Source: Xenorhabdus indica (GTDB taxonomy: Bacteria; Pseudomonadota; Gammaproteobacteria; Enterobacterales; Enterobacteriaceae). From it: a DNA stretch of 64,000 nucleotides. This document shows positions 9,402-18,815 of the stretch, in pieces; positions within the stretch are counted from its first letter, which is position 1; every line of letters begins with the position of its first letter. A program made the position numbers and the translations under genes. The stretch covers positions 16,351-80,350 of the forward strand of contig NZ_NKHP01000004.1 of the NCBI RefSeq assembly GCF_014467235.1. Reading direction: 5' to 3'. The notes under the pieces are model-generated. The model saw nothing but the letters and a program-made list of their open reading frames with translations, was not told the origin of the DNA and searched no databases.

Positions 9402-9954
9402 CGTCTGATCCTTTATGAGTCATGTCTAAGTAAAAATCTGCTCAGTATAATAGTTAAGGAAGGTTATATCATGATACTAACAATATTTTTATTAATAGCC
9501 ACTGAAATAACAGATCATAAAATGATCTGTTAATGGTTTAATATTAGTCAATAGTATATGAAAATACCTCAATTATACTCATAGAGAGGTATTCCCATTT
9601 TCCATTCATTAATAACTCACTAAATTAATTAAGAGAGACATCTAAGAAACAACTTAAAATGAGTTTACAAAAACAAAACTTAATCGATAAAATAATCGTA
9701 GACATTTGATTTGGAAAATTATTAGCAATTAGGGAAACTCATTTTCTTATGCCTGTGAATTTTATTTCACCTAAATGGATAAACCTGTTTGCGATATTTC
9801 TTTTTTTATATCAGGATATATTTTCAGGATCTCTATTATAGATGATTCAATATACTCCATAAAAATCACACAGCTATTTAACATAAAGCAGAATTCTGTT
9901 TTTTTATGTTTTATCAAAACATAAGATCTGCATTTCTATTATGGGAGAAGGAAC
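9402..9954. other. Intergenic region between maeB and the response regulator
   Basis: About 550 nt of AT-rich DNA between divergent genes, which must hold both promoters. No ORF with good coding character is visible. The main structure is a perfect 11-bp dyad (TAACAGATCAT / ATGATCTGTTA, 3-nt spacer) at 9508-9532, about 105 nt upstream of maeB. It is not followed by a T run, so an operator or an RNA hairpin in a leader is more likely than a terminator. Confidence 0.5.
9508..9532. promoter_or_regulatory. Perfect 11-bp inverted repeat upstream of maeB
   Basis: TAACAGATCAT and ATGATCTGTTA flank AAA. The symmetry and the position in the maeB / response-regulator divergent region suggest a dimeric regulator site. 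No regulator can be named from the sequence. Confidence 0.4.
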
Positions 9955-10590
9955 ATGCATAATCATACAGTCATGATAGTCGATAATCATCCTATCATTC
10001 GTCATGGTTTAAAAGGGTTGATTGAATCAGAGCGCGAACTCATTGTGACTGCTGAGACCGATAACGGCGAAGATGCCATTAATATCGCTTGCCAAATAAA
10101 ACCAGATATTATTTTAATGGGTTTGGAAATCAACGGCTTTTCCGGGATTGATACGATTAAATCACTCCGCCGCAAAGGGCTTGATTCCTACGTTCTGGTA
10201 CTTTCTGATTCAGCTAGCCGAAGCGATGTTTATGATGCTGTTGATGCAGGTGCGAATGGTTATTTATTAAAAGATATTGAACTATCCCCCCTGCTGGTTA
10301 ACATAAAAAAAGCTGTAAATGGGCAAGCAGTATACAGTGAAAAAGTTTACCAATATTTATCTACTCGTCATCTTTATGTTGATCCTTTATCAAAATTAAC
10401 TAAACGTGAATTAGACGTTTTAAAAGAAATCTCAGAAGGAATGACAAATAAAGAAATTGCTGATTTTCTTTTTATCTCAGAAGAAACTGTGAAAGTTCAT
10501 ACCCGTAACCTATTGAAAAAACTTAAATCCCGCTCCCGTCTCGAAGCTACCATCATCTATCTGAAACATAGAAAATCAGATTTAATATAA
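9955..10590 (+). CDS. NarP/NarL-like LuxR-family response regulator, degenerate receiver
   Basis: 211-aa two-domain regulator with an N-terminal receiver (about 1-125) and a C-terminal LuxR-type helix-turn-helix (about 145-205: LTKRELDVLKEISEGMTNKEIA...TVKVHTRNLLKKL). The overall layout is that of NarP/NarL. The receiver is unusual: the phospho-acceptor Asp is Gly56 (IILMGLEING where LLDLNMPG is usual) and one of the paired acidic residues is Asn11 (VDNHP), while the Ser of LSDS and the Lys of LLKD remain. It is therefore unlikely to be switched by a classical kinase. GGAGAAGG lies just upstream of the ATG. In E. coli narQ lies in this chromosomal neighbourhood; here no sensor kinase is adjacent. 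Targets are unknown. Confidence 0.85.
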   Translation: MHNHTVMIVDNHPIIRHGLKGLIESERELIVTAETDNGEDAINIACQIKPDIILMGLEINGFSGIDTIKSLRRKGLDSYVLVLSDSASRSDVYDAVDAGANGYLLKDIELSPLLVNIKKAVNGQAVYSEKVYQYLSTRHLYVDPLSKLTKRELDVLKEISEGMTNKEIADFLFISEETVKVHTRNLLKKLKSRSRLEATIIYLKHRKSDLI

Positions 10591-11046
10591 CATCTGACAG
10601 TCAATCTCTATAATAGAGAGACACAATTTCCCTGTTGATAAAAATCAGGGAAATTGTGAATTAAATCAGATAAAAGTTAATTATAATTAATTCAATATAA
10701 TTCATAGTCAATTATATTATAATAAATGCAATTATTGTATTTATTCGAAACTAATATTTTAGAATTAATTTGTTTATGAAATATATATATGGAAATTATG
10801 CCTAATGGTTCTTAAATTGCCGTATGTTGTTGAATGAGTATAAGCAATCAGAACATTATTTGACAGACAACCAGGTAAAATACAGCGTTTGGTTCAGCCA
10901 GAGTATATGAAAGGTTCGTGTTATCTGGATAAAATGGTAAATTTGCCGCATTATACCCAATGGACTTCAAGATGCGACTAGCAAAGCGGCAACCTGGCAG
11001 ATGACAAATATATGCCGGATGTGTAAACAAAACTAAGGATCTCATA
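10591..11046. other. Intergenic region with hairpin and repeat-like segment
   Basis: About 456 nt without a convincing gene. It holds the hairpin at 10623-10657, then very AT-rich DNA, then a more GC-balanced segment (about 10955-11030, with ACCCAATGGACTTCAAGATG) that looks like a dispersed intergenic repeat of the kind common in these genomes. The yffB promoter should lie here. Confidence 0.4.
10623..10657 (+). terminator. Hairpin after the response regulator gene
   Basis: Perfect 12-bp arms (ACAATTTCCCTG / CAGGGAAATTGT) with an 11-nt loop lie about 30 nt after the stop codon. The following sequence is not a clean T run, so it may be a weak terminator or a 3'-end stabilising hairpin. Confidence 0.55.
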
Positions 11047-11469
11047 ATGTCAGATACCACTCCTCAAAAAACATTCACTCTGTACGGTATCAAAAATTGC
11101 GATACTGTGAAGAAAGCTCGTCGTTGGTTAGAAGATCAAGAGATCCCATATCAATTTCATGACTACCGTGTTGATGGCTTATCCCCGGAACGACTGCAAA
11201 TATTCATTGAACAAGTAGGTTGGGAGGCTTTACTGAATACCCGTGGCACAACCTGGCGCAAATTGACTGATGAGCAGAAGTCCACTATCAACAACGCTGA
11301 AACAGCTAAGGCACTGATGCTGGAACAGCCCGCTATCATTAAACGCCCACTGTTAGTTTCAGAATCAGTAACCTCAAAACCATCAGCAACAGAAAGCTAC
11401 TTACTGGGTTTCAAGGCTGAACAATACCAACAGTTTTTTTCTCATGACTGTTCTCTTACGGCTAAATAA
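11047..11469 (+). CDS. yffB: ArsC/Spx-family protein YffB
   Basis: Small thioredoxin-fold protein of the ArsC/Spx group. The N-terminal [16 protein letters not shown] holds the single conserved Cys, and TTWRKL is also typical of the group. Its biochemical role in enterobacteria is unsettled; glutathione-dependent thiol reductase has been suggested for the family. At 140 aa it is about 20 residues longer than the usual roughly 118-aa homologue, with a C-terminal tail ([18 protein letters not shown]) that adds a second Cys. AAGGA lies 7 nt before the ATG. It is the first gene of yffB-dapE-M15 peptidase-ypfN, with dapE starting 11 nt after it, which matches enterobacterial order. Confidence 0.9.
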   Translation: MSDTTPQKTFTLYGIKNCDTVKKARRWLEDQEIPYQFHDYRVDGLSPERLQIFIEQVGWEALLNTRGTTWRKLTDEQKSTINNAETAKALMLEQPAIIKRPLLVSESVTSKPSATESYLLGFKAEQYQQFFSHDCSLTAK

Positions 11470-11480
11470 GGGCTTACATA

Positions 11481-12608
11481 ATGACTTGTCCAGTGATTGA
11501 ACTGACTCAGGAATTAATTAAGCGGCCTTCCGTCAGCCCCGATGATCAAGGCTGCCAGGAACTTCTGATCCAACGTCTGCAAAATACGGGTTTTACAATA
11601 GAAAGGATGCCTTTCGGTGATACGCTGAATTTCTGGGCCTATCGTGGAACCGGCGTAACTTTTGCTCTCGCTGGGCATACTGACGTTGTTCCCGCTGGTG
11701 ATACCTCAGAATGGCAAAGCCCCCCATTCGAGCCAATTATCCGTGACGGTATGTTGTATGGTCGTGGTGCAACAGATATGAAAGGCTCCCTGGCTGCGAT
11801 GGTAGTTGCAGCAGAACGCTTTGTTGCTGATAACCCTAATCATCAGGGTCGCCTTGCTTTTTTGATTACTTCAGATGAAGAAGCTAATGCAGTAAATGGC
11901 ACTGTCAAAGTTGTTGAAACATTAATGTCACGTCATGAACGACTGGATTATTGCCTGGTGGGCGAACCTTCCAGCCAGAAACGTCTCGGTGATATGATCA
12001 AAAATGGACGCCGTGGCTCCCTGACTGCCAATGTAACCATTCACGGTGTTCAAGGGCATGTTGCATATCCTCAATTCGCTGATAATCCTATTCACCATTC
12101 CCTCCCCTTCCTACAGGAGTTAGTCAATACTCAATGGGACGACGGTAATGAATTCTTCCCTGCCACCAGTATGCAAATCGTGAATATTCTGGCAGGTACG
12201 GGAAGCAATAATGTCATACCGGGTAAATTGCAGGTTCAGTTTAATTTCCGCTTCAGTACCGAGCTGACAGACACCAAGATCCGCCAGCAGGTCGAAGACA
12301 TGCTGAAAAAATATGAGTTAACACATGAAATCGAATGGTGGTTATCCGGTCAGCCTTTCCTGACCTGTAAAGGAGAACTTGTTGATGTTACGGTTGAAGC
12401 CATCAAACATTATTGCGGATATCAGCCAGAACTATCGACAAGCGGCGGCACATCTGATGGACGCTTTATTGCCAAAATGGGCGGGCAGGTCGTGGAATTG
12501 GGGCCTATTAATGCAACTATTCACAAAACAAATGAATGTGTCAGTGTGTCTGATTTACAGGAATTAAGCCTGATCTATCAACGTATCATGGAGCAATTAA
12601 TCAAATGA
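11481..12608 (+). CDS. dapE: Succinyl-diaminopimelate desuccinylase DapE
   Basis: Hydrolyses N-succinyl-L,L-diaminopimelate to L,L-diaminopimelate in lysine and peptidoglycan precursor synthesis (cytosol, di-zinc M20 enzyme). The 375-aa length is standard. Metal and catalytic motifs are visible: [11 protein letters not shown] (His and catalytic Asp), [10 protein letters not shown] (bridging Asp), [12 protein letters not shown] (catalytic Glu and metal Glu), GEPSS, and IHKTNECVS (C-terminal His). It starts 11 nt after yffB and its stop overlaps the next start (ATGATG), so translation is coupled to the M15 peptidase. Within the window dapA belongs to the same pathway. Confidence 0.97.
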   Translation: MTCPVIELTQELIKRPSVSPDDQGCQELLIQRLQNTGFTIERMPFGDTLNFWAYRGTGVTFALAGHTDVVPAGDTSEWQSPPFEPIIRDGMLYGRGATDMKGSLAAMVVAAERFVADNPNHQGRLAFLITSDEEANAVNGTVKVVETLMSRHERLDYCLVGEPSSQKRLGDMIKNGRRGSLTANVTIHGVQGHVAYPQFADNPIHHSLPFLQELVNTQWDDGNEFFPATSMQIVNILAGTGSNNVIPGKLQVQFNFRFSTELTDTKIRQQVEDMLKKYELTHEIEWWLSGQPFLTCKGELVDVTVEAIKHYCGYQPELSTSGGTSDGRFIAKMGGQVVELGPINATIHKTNECVSVSDLQELSLIYQRIMEQLIK

Positions 12609-13282
12609 TGACGTCTGAAATGCTGACTGGTGTATCAACAGATCACTTGGTGACACTATCTGGTAATCATCGTTTACAATTTGACGCCACCAAAGCATTC
12701 CTTGCCATGCAACGAGACGCTGTCAGGGCAGGCTTTAAGTTACAACCCGCCAGCTCTTTTCGGGATTTCACACGCCAACAAACTATCTGGAATGAAAAAT
12801 TTCGCGGTCAACGACCGGTATTAGATGTCAACAGCCAGCTTCTTAATATTACTCAAATGACCGAAGGAGAAATTTGTGAAGCTATTCTCCGTTGGTCTGC
12901 CTTACCGGGGGCCAGCCGTCATCATTGGGGAACTGAGCTGGATATTTATGATCCTTTTCTGTTGCCACAAGGCAAACAGTTATTATTGGAACCGTGGGAA
13001 TATGAAGATGGTGGTTACTTTGAACCGCTATCAGACTGGTTAACAGAAAATATGTCACGCTATGATTTCTACCGGCCATTTACCCATGCCACGGTGCGAG
13101 GTGTAGCTTATGAACCATGGCATATTAGTTACTGGCCGCTATCTCACGAAGCCGAATGTTTATTCAATGAGCAAATTTTATTAGACGTCTGGCAGGATCG
13201 TGACATTGCCGGCGTTAATTGGTTGACAGCAAACCTCTCCTATGTTTTTGAAAAATACATCAAAATAACAGAAAAGGTTTAA
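12605..13282 (+). CDS. M15-family D-Ala-D-Ala carboxypeptidase-like protein
   Basis: 225-aa zinc peptidase of the VanY/M15 family, which trims the terminal D-Ala of peptidoglycan stem peptides or recycled fragments. The zinc motif [10 protein letters not shown] (SxHxxGxxxD) and the second motif EPWHISY (ExxH) are intact, and [13 protein letters not shown] is the usual upstream helix. No signal peptide is evident, so a cytoplasmic or unusually exported enzyme is implied. It overlaps dapE by 4 nt (ATGA), linking a cell-wall peptidase to diaminopimelate synthesis. It is followed 29 nt later by ypfN. Family assignment is firm, but the physiological substrate is inferred. Confidence 0.85.
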   Translation: MMTSEMLTGVSTDHLVTLSGNHRLQFDATKAFLAMQRDAVRAGFKLQPASSFRDFTRQQTIWNEKFRGQRPVLDVNSQLLNITQMTEGEICEAILRWSALPGASRHHWGTELDIYDPFLLPQGKQLLLEPWEYEDGGYFEPLSDWLTENMSRYDFYRPFTHATVRGVAYEPWHISYWPLSHEAECLFNEQILLDVWQDRDIAGVNWLTANLSYVFEKYIKITEKV

Positions 13283-13311
13283 GGTCAATCACAATATTAG
13301 AGGAGCTTGTT

Positions 13312-13521
13312 ATGCACTGGCTAACGGATTATTGGTGGGGAGTTCTGCTGTTACTCGCAGGCATTATTATCAATGCGATAAAAGAACTGAGCCGTATCAA
13401 TACAAAGCGTTTTTTGGATAACAAACCTGAACTCCCTCCTCACCGGGATCTTAACGCTGCATGGGATGATGAGGACGACTGGCCTCAGACGGATGGCAAG
13501 AAGACAAATCACAAGAAATAA
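13312..13521 (+). CDS. ypfN: UPF0370 membrane protein YpfN
   Basis: 69-aa protein with one N-terminal transmembrane helix ([20 protein letters not shown]) and an acidic, Pro-rich cytoplasmic tail ([18 protein letters not shown]), which is the UPF0370 pattern. Its function is unknown. GAGGAG lies 7 nt upstream of the ATG. It follows dapE and the M15 gene as in other enterobacteria. Its last 71 nt overlap the 3' end of the convergent tmcA. Confidence 0.92.
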   Translation: MHWLTDYWWGVLLLLAGIIINAIKELSRINTKRFLDNKPELPPHRDLNAAWDDEDDWPQTDGKKTNHKK

Positions 13522-15706
13522 CTCGACCTTTCCATTGTCTGGCAAGTATTTCATCAATACTTGCCAATGCACTTGCTGTCTCTTCTCGCCAGCATTTTAA
13601 CAACGCCTTACGTCCATTCAGAGACAAATCACTCACACATTGTTCAATCTCGATCTTCTGTTGGAGATGTTTTCTCAACGCAGGCAGAGCCAGATCATTC
13701 GCTAACAATAAGCGTTGCAAGGCAAAATAAGAAGCGGATAAAGGACGATGTGCAAATGCAAAACCAGCCAGCTCTTGCCAATCATTCTCATTAAGTTGGC
13801 TATCATCTTGGTGCGCAATAGGCAAAACAAACCCAATTAATGACTCCAACCAATTCGCATCACGGGATAAGTGTTGCTGTGCAGACTGAGCAAGCCATAT
13901 CCCTTGTTCACTCAACGGCAAAATTGCCATCGCGGTATAGCAACCACTGCTCGCTTCAAGGTATGTTCCCATCCGCACTAACCGAAAACCGCATTTTTGC
14001 CAAAGTGCCCAAAGTTCAGCAGTGTAACCAAAACTGACCGACAAGAAGTCCAGATTTTGCTCGTGTGCTGCCTGACATTGTTGAGTAATCAACCCCTGCG
14101 CGATGCCAAGACGACGATATTGTGCTTGTACAGCAATGCGACTGACTCTTTGTGACCGCATTGTAGCAGCCTGCGGAAAACCACTGTGCGCAGCCAGCGA
14201 TTGAGCCACCAGATTTCCCCTTGGACGACGGCGGCCAGCCCATATCTCATGCGCCAGTGCCGGTGACAACCCTCCTTCATTCACCATCCACAGTGCACCA
14301 ATCAGTTGTGGGTTATCATGCACAGCACAAGAAGACATAGCAGCCAGAAATGTCATTCCATTGCCATCCAGCAAACGACGCAAATCAAGGGGGGAAGTTC
14401 GATAATGGGCACTTGTTAATAATCCATAGAACTGGCGCAATAACCAAGGTTGCTGTAACCACGTTGCTTGTTCAATGAAATTGAAGGATAAATTTTTTTC
14501 AATATCAAAATGAGGCGCTTGTTGAGAAAATAATCGGCTATCATCAATACCGTTATCAAATAACAATGCGCTATCCAGCCATGTTTCTAATGGATCATTT
14601 TCGGCCCAACGCATTGGTGTTTTCAGCTCTCTGATATGACAATCGGGTAAAGCAGAACAGAATTTCAATAAAAATCCTCGTCCGGTTCCTTCATAACCTT
14701 GTACAGTCGTGGTTAATAACACACGTGGAAAATGCCGAATAAGTTCCGTTAACTGTGGAATTGGCATTGCAGCCGCCTCATCAATTAAAAGCCAGTCTGC
14801 CGCTATCTTCTGCTCTGCACTATTGTTGTCTATGATATTGTTGTCTGTGCTCTGAAATTCTTTCAGTCGAAAAAATTTCAGTAAATTATCGGCCGACCAG
14901 AATGGTGTCCCCTGTTCATCAAGATCAGAATGATCACTCCCCCTGGAATAACAACGAATAATTTCTGTCGTTACTTTTGCTGGTGCACATAACCAACATT
15001 TTCCTTGCCACTGACGCACCAACATTCCGGCAAGCGCAGATTTTCCTCGCCCACGCGGTGCAGTGATCACCCAAACACCTTGTGAAACTTGTAACAACTG
15101 TTCAAGGATCAACTGCTGACTGATTGTCGGATTACCATCCGGCATGTTCCACGGCTGAGTTTGAGGCAATAACTCCGGATAAAAAGACGTTTCTTGCCGC
15201 CATAATAAACAATGCGGAGAAGTAAGGAGCTGCCATTGAATATGCTGAATAAAGCGCGGCGTGGGGATCACACCAACAGACTCATTCCAGCGAGAACTAT
15301 CTTCATCTGGCAAATTAGCCCATTGTTTCCAGACAGGGACGCGCATCACCAGCCAGCTTCCTGCTTTCAGCGTCCCCGCCAGTATCGCTAACGCTTCAGC
15401 ATTAAAGCCACGGGTTGCATCAAAAACCCCATGTAAAAATTCTCTTCCCAGTAAACCAGCCGATTTTGTGGGCTCAACAGCATTTATGGGTTCAACAACA
15501 CCGTGAGTTTTAATCGTATCGGAAGTGTGGATAACATTATGAGCGTTGGAAGTTATTGTGATCCAATCTCCTTGAAACACCCCTTTCAAATAAGTGACGA
15601 TCTGTTCACTCCACTGACTCTCACCGCTTAATACCAGCAAACGGCGCTGCCCTTGTCGTTGCATTTGTTCCTGCAACGCTCTCCATTTCAAATCCAGTTC
15701 TGTCAT
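13451..15706 (-). CDS. tmcA: tRNA(Met) cytidine acetyltransferase TmcA
   Basis: Uses ATP and acetyl-CoA to make N4-acetylcytidine at the wobble position (C34) of elongator tRNA-Met, which prevents misreading of AUA. Domain order is an N-terminal DUF1726-like part, an RNA-helicase-like ATPase with Walker A ([12 protein letters not shown], about residue 215) and DEAAAMP, a GNAT acetyltransferase fold ([15 protein letters not shown]), and a C-terminal tRNA-binding region. At 751 aa it is longer than the roughly 670-aa E. coli protein. About the last 23 residues are encoded opposite the ypfN 3' end and look non-conserved. The start overlaps the yeaL stop by 4 nt, so the two genes are translationally coupled. 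Confidence 0.95.
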   Translation of the reverse strand: MTELDLKWRALQEQMQRQGQRRLLVLSGESQWSEQIVTYLKGVFQGDWITITSNAHNVIHTSDTIKTHGVVEPINAVEPTKSAGLLGREFLHGVFDATRGFNAEALAILAGTLKAGSWLVMRVPVWKQWANLPDEDSSRWNESVGVIPTPRFIQHIQWQLLTSPHCLLWRQETSFYPELLPQTQPWNMPDGNPTISQQLILEQLLQVSQGVWVITAPRGRGKSALAGMLVRQWQGKCWLCAPAKVTTEIIRCYSRGSDHSDLDEQGTPFWSADNLLKFFRLKEFQSTDNNIIDNNSAEQKIAADWLLIDEAAAMPIPQLTELIRHFPRVLLTTTVQGYEGTGRGFLLKFCSALPDCHIRELKTPMRWAENDPLETWLDSALLFDNGIDDSRLFSQQAPHFDIEKNLSFNFIEQATWLQQPWLLRQFYGLLTSAHYRTSPLDLRRLLDGNGMTFLAAMSSCAVHDNPQLIGALWMVNEGGLSPALAHEIWAGRRRPRGNLVAQSLAAHSGFPQAATMRSQRVSRIAVQAQYRRLGIAQGLITQQCQAAHEQNLDFLSVSFGYTAELWALWQKCGFRLVRMGTYLEASSGCYTAMAILPLSEQGIWLAQSAQQHLSRDANWLESLIGFVLPIAHQDDSQLNENDWQELAGFAFAHRPLSASYFALQRLLLANDLALPALRKHLQQKIEIEQCVSDLSLNGRKALLKCWREETASALASIDEILARQWKGRVISCDLSSCHPSEASRPHHPMQR

Positions 15707-16155
15707 GATTTACCAATTACAATGGACAATATGCCTGCCGCAATCAATGGGCCGACCGGAACGCCTTTAAACAATGCTACACCTAACACCGTACCGACCA
15801 ATAATCCCGCGACTGTAGCAGGTTGATTTGACATCAGGGATACACCCCGACTACCTAGCCACGACACAAGAATACCGACGACAATAGCAAGCAACGATTT
15901 CCAATTCAGGAATGAACTGAAAATTTCTTGCGTAGAAATTTTCCCACTGGCGATAGGAGCCATGACTCCTATTGTGAGAATCAAAATACCCAGAGTTAAA
16001 CCATACTTTTCGACCCAAGGGAAAAATTGGTTCAATGGGGTAATGCGGACGACCAGCAAAAACAACATGGCCAATGTTATCGTCATGTTGTGGCTAATAA
16101 TGCCAAGTCCAGCCAGCATTAATAAGATAAGTAAAGTGGGATCAATCTGACTCAT
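15703..16155 (-). CDS. yeaL: DUF441/UPF0756 membrane protein YeaL
   Basis: 150-aa protein with about four hydrophobic helices and almost no soluble part. It begins [20 protein letters not shown] and ends with a Gly-rich helix ([18 protein letters not shown]), the UPF0756 pattern. Its function is unknown. AGGGAA lies about 4 nt upstream of the ATG. It is the first gene of a two-gene unit with tmcA (4-nt overlap), a pairing worth noting because a tRNA-modifying enzyme has no obvious need for a membrane partner. Confidence 0.9.
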   Translation of the reverse strand: MSQIDPTLLILLMLAGLGIISHNMTITLAMLFLLVVRITPLNQFFPWVEKYGLTLGILILTIGVMAPIASGKISTQEIFSSFLNWKSLLAIVVGILVSWLGSRGVSLMSNQPATVAGLLVGTVLGVALFKGVPVGPLIAAGILSIVIGKS

Positions 16156-16457
16156 AAATTCCCTGTTTTCTATAAACCTGTTTACTACAAAAATAGAAGA
16201 TCATGCTTCTGACAATAAACCAATGTATTATCTGACGCAGCGCAGAATAATAGCTTAATCGTCTGGCATGTAAGCAAACCTATTGATGTTCTGTGGAAAT
16301 ATACCAACGAATAACTATATTTTCATAATAAAATAGTTGCTAAGATATCTTTAATCTTTCAAGTTACCTCTATGATAGATATTAATGCTTTTATTAAGGT
16401 GAATGCGGAAAGGTTGTGGGGAATACCTCGCAAACAGGATGCGTTCGTACAGGAAAT
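16156..16457. other. Divergent intergenic region, yeaL / small lipoprotein
   Basis: About 300 nt of AT-rich DNA that must carry the yeaL-tmcA promoter (minus) and the lipoprotein promoter (plus). I see no ORF or strong structured element in it. The reading frame of the lipoprotein stays open to 16416, but that part looks non-coding. Confidence 0.4.
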
Positions 16458-16793
16458 ATGAAAAAATCAGCACTTTTAATCACTATAAGTATGCTATTAA
16501 CCGGTTGTACCACTCAATGGGTACCCGCAAGGAGTAACCCCACACCTTTTCACGAAGCAGATGCAGAGTGTAATATAAGCGCTATGCAACAATTTCCGGT
16601 GAAAAACGAAGTGGCTCAAACTTCCCACCTCCAAAAAGTCAAAAATTCCTGCGGTAAAGATTGTTTTTATGAACAAAGTGTTCCTATGACCCAAAGTTAT
16701 ATCATTGACGTCAACACGCGTCCCAGGAATCAGGTTTACCATTTTTGTATGCAGCAGAAAGGCTGGCAGCAAAAAACAAAATACCTGCTGTAA
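16458..16793 (+). CDS. Small hypothetical lipoprotein (111 aa)
   Basis: Begins MKKSALLITISMLLTGC, a short signal peptide with lipobox LLTGC, so it is probably an outer- or inner-membrane lipoprotein. The mature part has several Cys residues (ECNIS, SCGKDCFYE, HFCMQQKGW) that could form disulfides, and it ends in the CMQQKGW pattern seen in many small enterobacterial lipoproteins. I do not recognise a named gene. I chose the internal ATG at 16458 rather than 16416 because AGGAAAT precedes it and the first 14 residues of the longer form do not look like a signal peptide. The gene stands alone between yeaL and purC. Confidence 0.75.
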   Translation: MKKSALLITISMLLTGCTTQWVPARSNPTPFHEADAECNISAMQQFPVKNEVAQTSHLQKVKNSCGKDCFYEQSVPMTQSYIIDVNTRPRNQVYHFCMQQKGWQQKTKYLL

Positions 16794-16840
16794 CCCGTAG
16801 TAACTAATACATAATTGCTTTCACTTTCATACACTTCATC

Positions 16841-16875
16841 TTTCAAGTTGCAGCTTTGTTAGCTGCAACTTGAAA
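16841..16875. terminator. Inverted repeat between the lipoprotein gene and purC
   Basis: Perfect 15-bp arms (TTTCAAGTTGCAGCT / AGCTGCAACTTGAAA) around a 5-nt loop, between two convergent genes. It could terminate both transcripts. The TTCAAGTTGCAGC core resembles a widespread intergenic repeat of Photorhabdus/Xenorhabdus, so it may also be a copy of that repeat. Confidence 0.6.
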
Positions 16876-16934
16876 TTTATTGGAATATAAATATAGCCCA
16901 TTGGCTATATCCATTTAAGTAATCGTTTGCGTCA

Positions 16935-17648
16935 TCAATCCAAAATAACGCCAATACGGTGAGCTACCTCTTCATACGCTTCAACTAAGCCACCAAGACT
17001 TTGGCGAAAACGATCTTTATCCATTTTATCCATCGTTTGCTTATCCCATAAGCGACTACCATCTGGTGAAAATTCATCACCTAATACGATTTTCCCTTTG
17101 AACAGACCAAATTCCAGCTTAAAGTCCACCAAAATTAAACCGGCACCATCAAATAACTGACGCAAAACTTCATTGGCTTTGTAACTTAGTCGCTTCATCT
17201 CAGCTAAATGTTCCTTGCTGACCCAGCCGAATGTTTCGCAATACGATTCATTAACCATCGGATCATGTCTGGCATCATCTTTCAGGAACAAATCAAACAA
17301 AGGTGGATTCAAAACCATCCCCTCTTCCACACCGAGGCGTTTCACAAGTGAACCAGCCGCACGGTTACGAATAACACATTCAACAGGCACCATATCCAGT
17401 TTTTTGACCAGAGATTCATTGTCTGATAACAACTGTTCCATCTGGGTCGGGATACCTGCCTCTTCCAATCTACGCATAATGAAATAGTTGAATTTATTAT
17501 TCACCATTCCCTTACGATCAAACTGTTCAATGCGTTCACCATCCAATGCTGATGTATCATTACGGAATTCCAGCACAAGCAAATCAGGATTATCAGTAGC
17601 GTACACTGTTTTTGCCTTTCCACGATACAACTCAGCTTTTTTCTGCAT
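16935..17648 (-). CDS. purC: SAICAR synthetase PurC
   Basis: Phosphoribosylaminoimidazole-succinocarboxamide synthase, which joins aspartate to CAIR using ATP in purine synthesis (cytosol). The 237-aa length from [16 protein letters not shown] is that of the bacterial enzyme. Typical motifs are [32 protein letters not shown] and [12 protein letters not shown] longer frame opens at 17717, but its extra 23 residues are not PurC-like, whereas GGAG lies 8 nt before the ATG at 17648. It follows bamC on the same strand, as in E. coli (dapA-bamC-purC), with a palindromic hairpin between them. Confidence 0.97.
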   Translation of the reverse strand: MQKKAELYRGKAKTVYATDNPDLLVLEFRNDTSALDGERIEQFDRKGMVNNKFNYFIMRRLEEAGIPTQMEQLLSDNESLVKKLDMVPVECVIRNRAAGSLVKRLGVEEGMVLNPPLFDLFLKDDARHDPMVNESYCETFGWVSKEHLAEMKRLSYKANEVLRQLFDGAGLILVDFKLEFGLFKGKIVLGDEFSPDGSRLWDKQTMDKMDKDRFRQSLGGLVEAYEEVAHRIGVILD

Positions 17649-17723
17649 ATTACACTCCAGAGATGCGACATCTTTAAACGGAAAATTAAACAAAACATCT
17701 AACCTAAAACATTTCACTCAAAT

Positions 17724-17751
17724 ATATAAAGGGGCTTAAGCCCCTTTATAT
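17724..17751 (-). terminator. Perfect palindromic hairpin after bamC
   Basis: A 28-bp perfect palindrome (minus-strand ATATAAAGGGGC then its complement, TTAA centre) begins 2 nt beyond the bamC stop. It is followed on the minus strand by ATATTTG rather than a clean T run. It probably acts as a partial terminator or attenuator between dapA-bamC and purC. Confidence 0.6.
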
Positions 17752-17752
17752 G

Positions 17753-18799
17753 TTATTTGTTTGTGGTCTTGCTAAATGCTGCTTGCAGCACCGCGACCAT
17801 TTGATCATTTTCGGATTGAGTCAGTGGCTTACCTTTTTCGTTAATAAATTGCAAACTGCTTCGGTTATCCAGATCACCTACCTGTAACTTGTAGTTTCCT
17901 GCACTGATAGTCGGTGCCTCAACACCTAATGCTTCCCAACCTGAAGAAGATAGTTCCTTATATGTTAGCGTTATCGCGCCAGTCGAACGAGAGCGATCGG
18001 TAACTTGCATACCAATGCTTTCCAATGCATATGGCAGCCTGTTCCAGACTGTATTGTATGTTGCACGGACAATAATTTGTGGCAATCCTGTGTTATCGCT
18101 ACCACTTTGTACCGCCAAAGCACCAGCATCTGGCGTGCCGTTCTGAGCCAACAATTCTTGTTGTTCACTCAAACCACTAACCAGTTCGTTAAACATTAAT
18201 GCGTTGTAATGCTGGATTTCCAGTGGGTTGTCAACAACCTTGCCGCTATGTTCCAAACCTGCGTTTGAAACAGTCAAGGCTATCTGATAACCCTGCTGAG
18301 CAACCGAAATATGGTAACGTCCCTTATAAGGAACATTTTCATCTGACCGTGGCCACAAAATCCAGTCAGTTGTCAACGTCTTAGTGGCATCATTTCGTTG
18401 ACTGACCGGATAACCTTTCTTAGCCAAGAAACTATTCACTTGTGACCACAATTTGCTGTATTCAGGCGTATTTTCAAGCAACAGCTTACTGCTTTGGGCG
18501 CTATTTTCAACACGCGATCCTGTCAATAACGCCAATGTCTGCAATGGTGGACGTATATCAACAGCCTTTCCAGTTGCCCCTTGTGAAGCCACTGGCGGAA
18601 TATCATATTCACCATTTTGTAGTGGTAAGTTCATCCCTGCGGGAATATTCAATATCTTCAGAGGAGGAGTTTCAAGATAAGACTCATCCCCACTTACCTG
18701 ACGTTTATAGCGCTGATCGCTGGAGCAAGCTGCCAGCAAAACAACCAATGACAGGCCAGCAACCTTCATGACCTTCGATTTTTGCAATAATGTTGCCAT
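17753..18799 (-). CDS. bamC: Outer membrane assembly lipoprotein BamC
   Basis: Accessory lipoprotein of the BAM complex, which folds beta-barrel proteins into the outer membrane. A signal peptide with lipobox LLAAC (Cys at about residue 25) is followed by the conserved unstructured segment SSDQRYKRQVSGDESYLETPPL that contacts BamD, then two helix-grip domains. The 348-aa length is normal (E. coli 344). The start matches the E. coli protein in position. It lies 16 nt after dapA and is co-transcribed with it. Nothing unusual is seen. Confidence 0.96.
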   Translation of the reverse strand: MATLLQKSKVMKVAGLSLVVLLAACSSDQRYKRQVSGDESYLETPPLKILNIPAGMNLPLQNGEYDIPPVASQGATGKAVDIRPPLQTLALLTGSRVENSAQSSKLLLENTPEYSKLWSQVNSFLAKKGYPVSQRNDATKTLTTDWILWPRSDENVPYKGRYHISVAQQGYQIALTVSNAGLEHSGKVVDNPLEIQHYNALMFNELVSGLSEQQELLAQNGTPDAGALAVQSGSDNTGLPQIIVRATYNTVWNRLPYALESIGMQVTDRSRSTGAITLTYKELSSSGWEALGVEAPTISAGNYKLQVGDLDNRSSLQFINEKGKPLTQSENDQMVAVLQAAFSKTTNK

Positions 18800-18815
18800 T
18801 AAAATTCCCTAAATT

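Noticed and set aside
10848..11060. 70-codon minus-strand frame in the yffB upstream region
   Set aside because: It overlaps the yffB start, has no ribosome-binding site or family match, and covers a repeat-like segment.
16497..16772. Minus-strand frame opposite the small lipoprotein gene
   Set aside because: The plus-strand frame has a signal peptide, lipobox and ribosome-binding site; the antisense frame has none of these.
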